In this document: positions 61,168 through 64,000 of the stretch, in pieces
Layout: each line of letters begins with the position of its first letter
Position numbering within the stretch: position 1 is the first letter of the stretch
Source of the DNA: an uncultured Colwellia sp.
Lineage (GTDB): Bacteria > Pseudomonadota > Gammaproteobacteria > Enterobacterales > Alteromonadaceae
Reading direction: 5' to 3'
NCBI GenBank assembly: GCA_913061475.1
Contig: CAJXUN010000015.1
Coordinates: 1-64,000, forward strand
DNA: 64,000 nucleotides
Notes under the pieces: generated by a model
Told to the model about the DNA's origin: nothing
Databases searched by the model: none
Seen by the model: the letters and a program-made list of their open reading frames with translations, nothing else
Made by a program: the position numbers and the translations under genes

Positions 61168-64000
61168 ATGAATAGCCGTATCTCTATTATTTCTTCATTT
61201 TTTATTTTCTTTTATTTTTTTGTTGTTGAGCTTACTTCTGCACAACTTTTTGAGTATGGAGCGCCATTTTTTGTAACTGTTGGAAACGAAGATGTTTTGC
61301 CGGAAGGGATCATTACTGCACTGGCAACTGATCACGAAGGATTTTTATGGGTAGGTACTCAATCAGGATTAGTTAAATATGATGGCTATTCATTTAAAAA
61401 ATTTAATCACCAACCGAAAAACACAAACTCATTAATAGGGAACTATGTAAAAACCCTTTACGTATCTAAAAGTGGAAAACTATGGATAGGTACAATGAAT
61501 AATGGTTTATCTGTGTATGATCCTCAAAAAAATATATTCACTAACTACCAACATGATCCAAAAAATAGAGATAGTATCGCAAATAATCGCATTGAAGCTA
61601 TTGTCGAGGATGAGCTAGGTGGCATTTGGATTGGCACCAATAACGGACTAGATCTTTTGCCCCTAAATAAAGACAAGTTTGTGCATTTTAAATATCAAGA
61701 GAATAACAAATCCGGAATAAATGATAACCATATTCGTTCGTTAGCAATTGCTCAAAGCGGCGATTTGTGGATTGGAAGTTGGAACGGACTAAATAGGTTA
61801 ACACCTCATAATCATGCTATTGAAAGCATTCACACCCAACCTGATGGTAAAAGTTCTTTTTATAAGCAAAATATTACCTCGTTAACTATTGATCAAAAAG
61901 GCGTCCTTTGGGTAGGGACAAGAAAAAATGGCTATGCCAAAATTGTCGGGGAAAATCAGCTCGAAAGATTTAGTTTTAATCGTGTTCAATATAAAGATAA
62001 TGATGAACCATGGGTATTTTCTATCGTTCAAATTAGCGATGAAGAAGTTTGGATTGGTACTTATGGCCAAGGTGTATATGTTGTTGACATAGAAGCTGGC
62101 GAGATCTCCGAGCAACACAAAAATAAAGAAAACTCCAGTGATAGTCTAAGTATGGACAATATTGGCGCAATGTTTGTTGATAAATCTAATTTGATTTGGG
62201 TTGGTACTTGGGGAGCGGGTTTAAATTATTACCACCCACATAATTCAACGTTTCGCACTTTACGAAAAAAAATGCCATCAACTAATAAAGGAACCTCACC
62301 AAGTGTATTATCTGCAATAGAAAGCAATAATGGTCAAATATGGCAGGGGACTGACGCAAATGGTATTAATATCATTGAATTAAGCGACAATCCTCTGTCA
62401 AAGGTAAATGCTAACAATAGCGAAATAGCGTTACTGAAAAACGATTCTATTAAGGCTATGCATCAACCGGACAATAACACGGTATTGATAGGTACAATGG
62501 CAAATGGCCTTTATCAATACCGTATAAAAGAAAATAGTCTGACTGCGATCAGCATTGATGATGGGGTTGATGGACTACAAATATTGGCTATATCATCTGA
62601 TATTAAAGGAAGAATTTGGGTAGGTACAAGTAGAGGCTTATATTATCGTAGTGTTAATAAAAAAAGTTTTACTAAATTATCAACCTTAGATGAACCTTTG
62701 GTTACTTTTAGTGATGCTATAAAACTAATCGTTCATCAAGCGAATGGAACAACATGGATCGCGTCGCTATCTAAGCTATATTATATTCCACCTGATGGAA
62801 CTGCATTGGTTAATGTATCGCAGGAAAATAGTGGCATTATTAGCACTGAGGTGCTCGGCTTTCTTGTTACTAAAAATGATTCGTTATGGATTGGAACTAA
62901 TCGTGGGCTAAATCGTCTCATTAGCTCAAACTTAAATGAATTCCCTACCTTTGAACTTATAGATAAAAAACTAAAGCAGCCGCAAGATACTCCATTACAA
63001 TTTGGCAATATGCTGGAGGATTCACTTGGTCGAATATGGAATTCCGCTGCAATGCTTGATCCCAATGATTGGTCGATATACTTTTTTGATCATTTTGATA
63101 GCCCAAATGTCGGCGGTATCTGGCTAGATTCAAGTCTTTTGATGAAAGACGGTACAATGATGTTTGGAGGGACTATGGGGGGATTATTGATAAAACCGGA
63201 AAATTTTCGAGTTCAGCTTTATCAGCCGCCACTTGTGGCAACTGAAATCAAAATTGATGAAAATAAAACTTACCTTGCAAATGCAAAAGACATCTATCTA
63301 CTCCCGACATCCAAGAGTATTGCTATTGAATTTTCAGCATTGGACTTTTCATCTTCATCCAAACTTCGCTATGCCTATAAGCTGGATGGGTTTGATGAAA
63401 ACTGGATAGAAACCGATAATACACATCGGGTTGCTAAATACACAAATTTAAACCCTGGTAAGTATTACCTACAAATAAAAAGTGCAGATAAAATGGGAGC
63501 TTGGCAGAGTAACTTTTTATCTTTAAATATTCATGTCGCCCCATCTTGGTACGAAACCTGGTGGGCAAGATTGATATTATTTTTGCTAATTATCCTTGTG
63601 TTGGTCATTTTGTATAAAATACGTGTAAGGCGCTTTGAGAAACGGCAAGATCAACTTAAATTGCAAGTTGAAGAAAGAACGTTGGACTTAAAAACAAAAA
63701 GTGAAGAAGTTACTCGATCATACAATTTGTTAATGGAAACTAAAAATAAGCTAGTGGAAACTGAGAAACAAGCCGTTTTAGGTCGATTGGTGGCAGGGGT
63801 TGCTCACGAATTAAATACTCCAATAGGCTCTGGTATCACTGCTGCTAGCCTTATTACTTTAGATATTGAAGTGATAAAATCGTTAAGTGAAAAAGGGAAG
63901 TTGACCCAACGAGTATTTAAAGAGCGAATTGAACGTTTATGCCAATGCAATACGATTGTTTCAAATAGTTATGAGAGAGCAGCGACACTGATCGATAGTT
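61168..64000 (+). CDS. Two-component-regulator-propeller sensor histidine kinase, partial
   Basis: The first 944 residues are present; the gene runs off the window. A signal peptide (IISSFFIFFYFFVVELTSAQ) is followed by two seven-bladed propellers built of Reg_prop units such as DHEGFLWVGTQSGLVKYDG and EDELGGIWIGTNNGLDLL (about residues 45-700). A Y_Y_Y domain (about 720-790, YAYKLDGFDENWIETDN) comes next, then one transmembrane helix (about 798-820), a coiled coil (QDQLKLQVEERTLDLKTKSEE) and the start of a histidine kinase domain with phospho-acceptor H880 in GVAHELNTPIGS. Similar kinases sense polysaccharides in marine bacteria; the ligand is unknown here. Whether a receiver or output domain follows lies outside the window. 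Confidence 0.9.
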   Translation, partial: MNSRISIISSFFIFFYFFVVELTSAQLFEYGAPFFVTVGNEDVLPEGIITALATDHEGFLWVGTQSGLVKYDGYSFKKFNHQPKNTNSLIGNYVKTLYVSKSGKLWIGTMNNGLSVYDPQKNIFTNYQHDPKNRDSIANNRIEAIVEDELGGIWIGTNNGLDLLPLNKDKFVHFKYQENNKSGINDNHIRSLAIAQSGDLWIGSWNGLNRLTPHNHAIESIHTQPDGKSSFYKQNITSLTIDQKGVLWVGTRKNGYAKIVGENQLERFSFNRVQYKDNDEPWVFSIVQISDEEVWIGTYGQGVYVVDIEAGEISEQHKNKENSSDSLSMDNIGAMFVDKSNLIWVGTWGAGLNYYHPHNSTFRTLRKKMPSTNKGTSPSVLSAIESNNGQIWQGTDANGINIIELSDNPLSKVNANNSEIALLKNDSIKAMHQPDNNTVLIGTMANGLYQYRIKENSLTAISIDDGVDGLQILAISSDIKGRIWVGTSRGLYYRSVNKKSFTKLSTLDEPLVTFSDAIKLIVHQANGTTWIASLSKLYYIPPDGTALVNVSQENSGIISTEVLGFLVTKNDSLWIGTNRGLNRLISSNLNEFPTFELIDKKLKQPQDTPLQFGNMLEDSLGRIWNSAAMLDPNDWSIYFFDHFDSPNVGGIWLDSSLLMKDGTMMFGGTMGGLLIKPENFRVQLYQPPLVATEIKIDENKTYLANAKDIYLLPTSKSIAIEFSALDFSSSSKLRYAYKLDGFDENWIETDNTHRVAKYTNLNPGKYYLQIKSADKMGAWQSNFLSLNIHVAPSWYETWWARLILFLLIILVLVILYKIRVRRFEKRQDQLKLQVEERTLDLKTKSEEVTRSYNLLMETKNKLVETEKQAVLGRLVAGVAHELNTPIGSGITAASLITLDIEVIKSLSEKGKLTQRVFKERIERLCQCNTIVSNSYERAATLIDS

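Overview
The window looks like chromosomal DNA of a marine gammaproteobacterium of the order Alteromonadales, most like the Colwelliaceae (Colwellia/Thalassotalea type). This is inferred from AT-rich housekeeping genes, several secreted S9 peptidases and multi-domain c-di-GMP proteins; no rRNA or tRNA gene is present to confirm it.

Layout. Positions 396-4706 carry the assimilatory sulfate/sulfite reduction operon cysJ-cysI-cysH. Then come a conserved cytosolic protein, a response regulator with DUF3369, degenerate GGDEF and EAL domains, an MFS transporter and a MazG-like protein. The fatty-acid oxidation operon fadB-fadA lies at 10264-13605, followed by a small repeat cluster. From 13890 to 23485 there is a GNAT acetyltransferase, two S9 peptidases, a periplasmic solute-binding-like protein, a small lipoprotein, a PDZ protein, a PhyH-type oxygenase and a DHH/DHHA2 pyrophosphatase-like enzyme. 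From 23580 to 29605, all on the minus strand, are a cyanide-insensitive-type cytochrome bd oxidase with a GbsR/MarR-type regulator beside it, a PAS chemotaxis receptor and fbp. Positions 29834-40079 hold a zinc metalloprotease, an arginase-family hydrolase, a third S9 peptidase, an EamA exporter, a MocR-type regulator, a Bcr/CflA-type exporter, elbB and a tiny cysteine-rich protein. A 266-bp MITE-like element separates these from accC, accB and aroQ. Next is a three-gene operon (PstS-like protein, porin-like barrel, membrane GGDEF-EAL protein), then dsbD-cutA, fxsA and groES-groEL with a clear heat-shock (sigma-32) promoter.

The accessory region starts directly after groEL (about 52374-60925). 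It carries an RstA/RstB-like two-component system, a lipoprotein with a TTP-repeat linker, a protein with an eight-residue leucine repeat, a ParD/ParE toxin-antitoxin pair and a 790-residue TOTE-type primase-helicase of the biological-conflict class. Three copies of an undescribed repeat of about 90 bp lie here (57176, 57358, 60662). Each begins with paired GGGGTAT boxes and a conserved hairpin, and each ends in a copy, exact or degenerate, of the last 17 bases of groEL before its final stop-codon base. After the third copy there is also a near-perfect duplicate of the groEL terminator. The best reading is that the 3' end of groEL is an integration site where mobile segments have accumulated in tandem and that the repeats are attachment-site scars. 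No recombinase gene is seen inside the window, so the mechanism is inference.

The window ends inside a large beta-propeller sensor histidine kinase (61168 onward), whose C-terminus lies outside.
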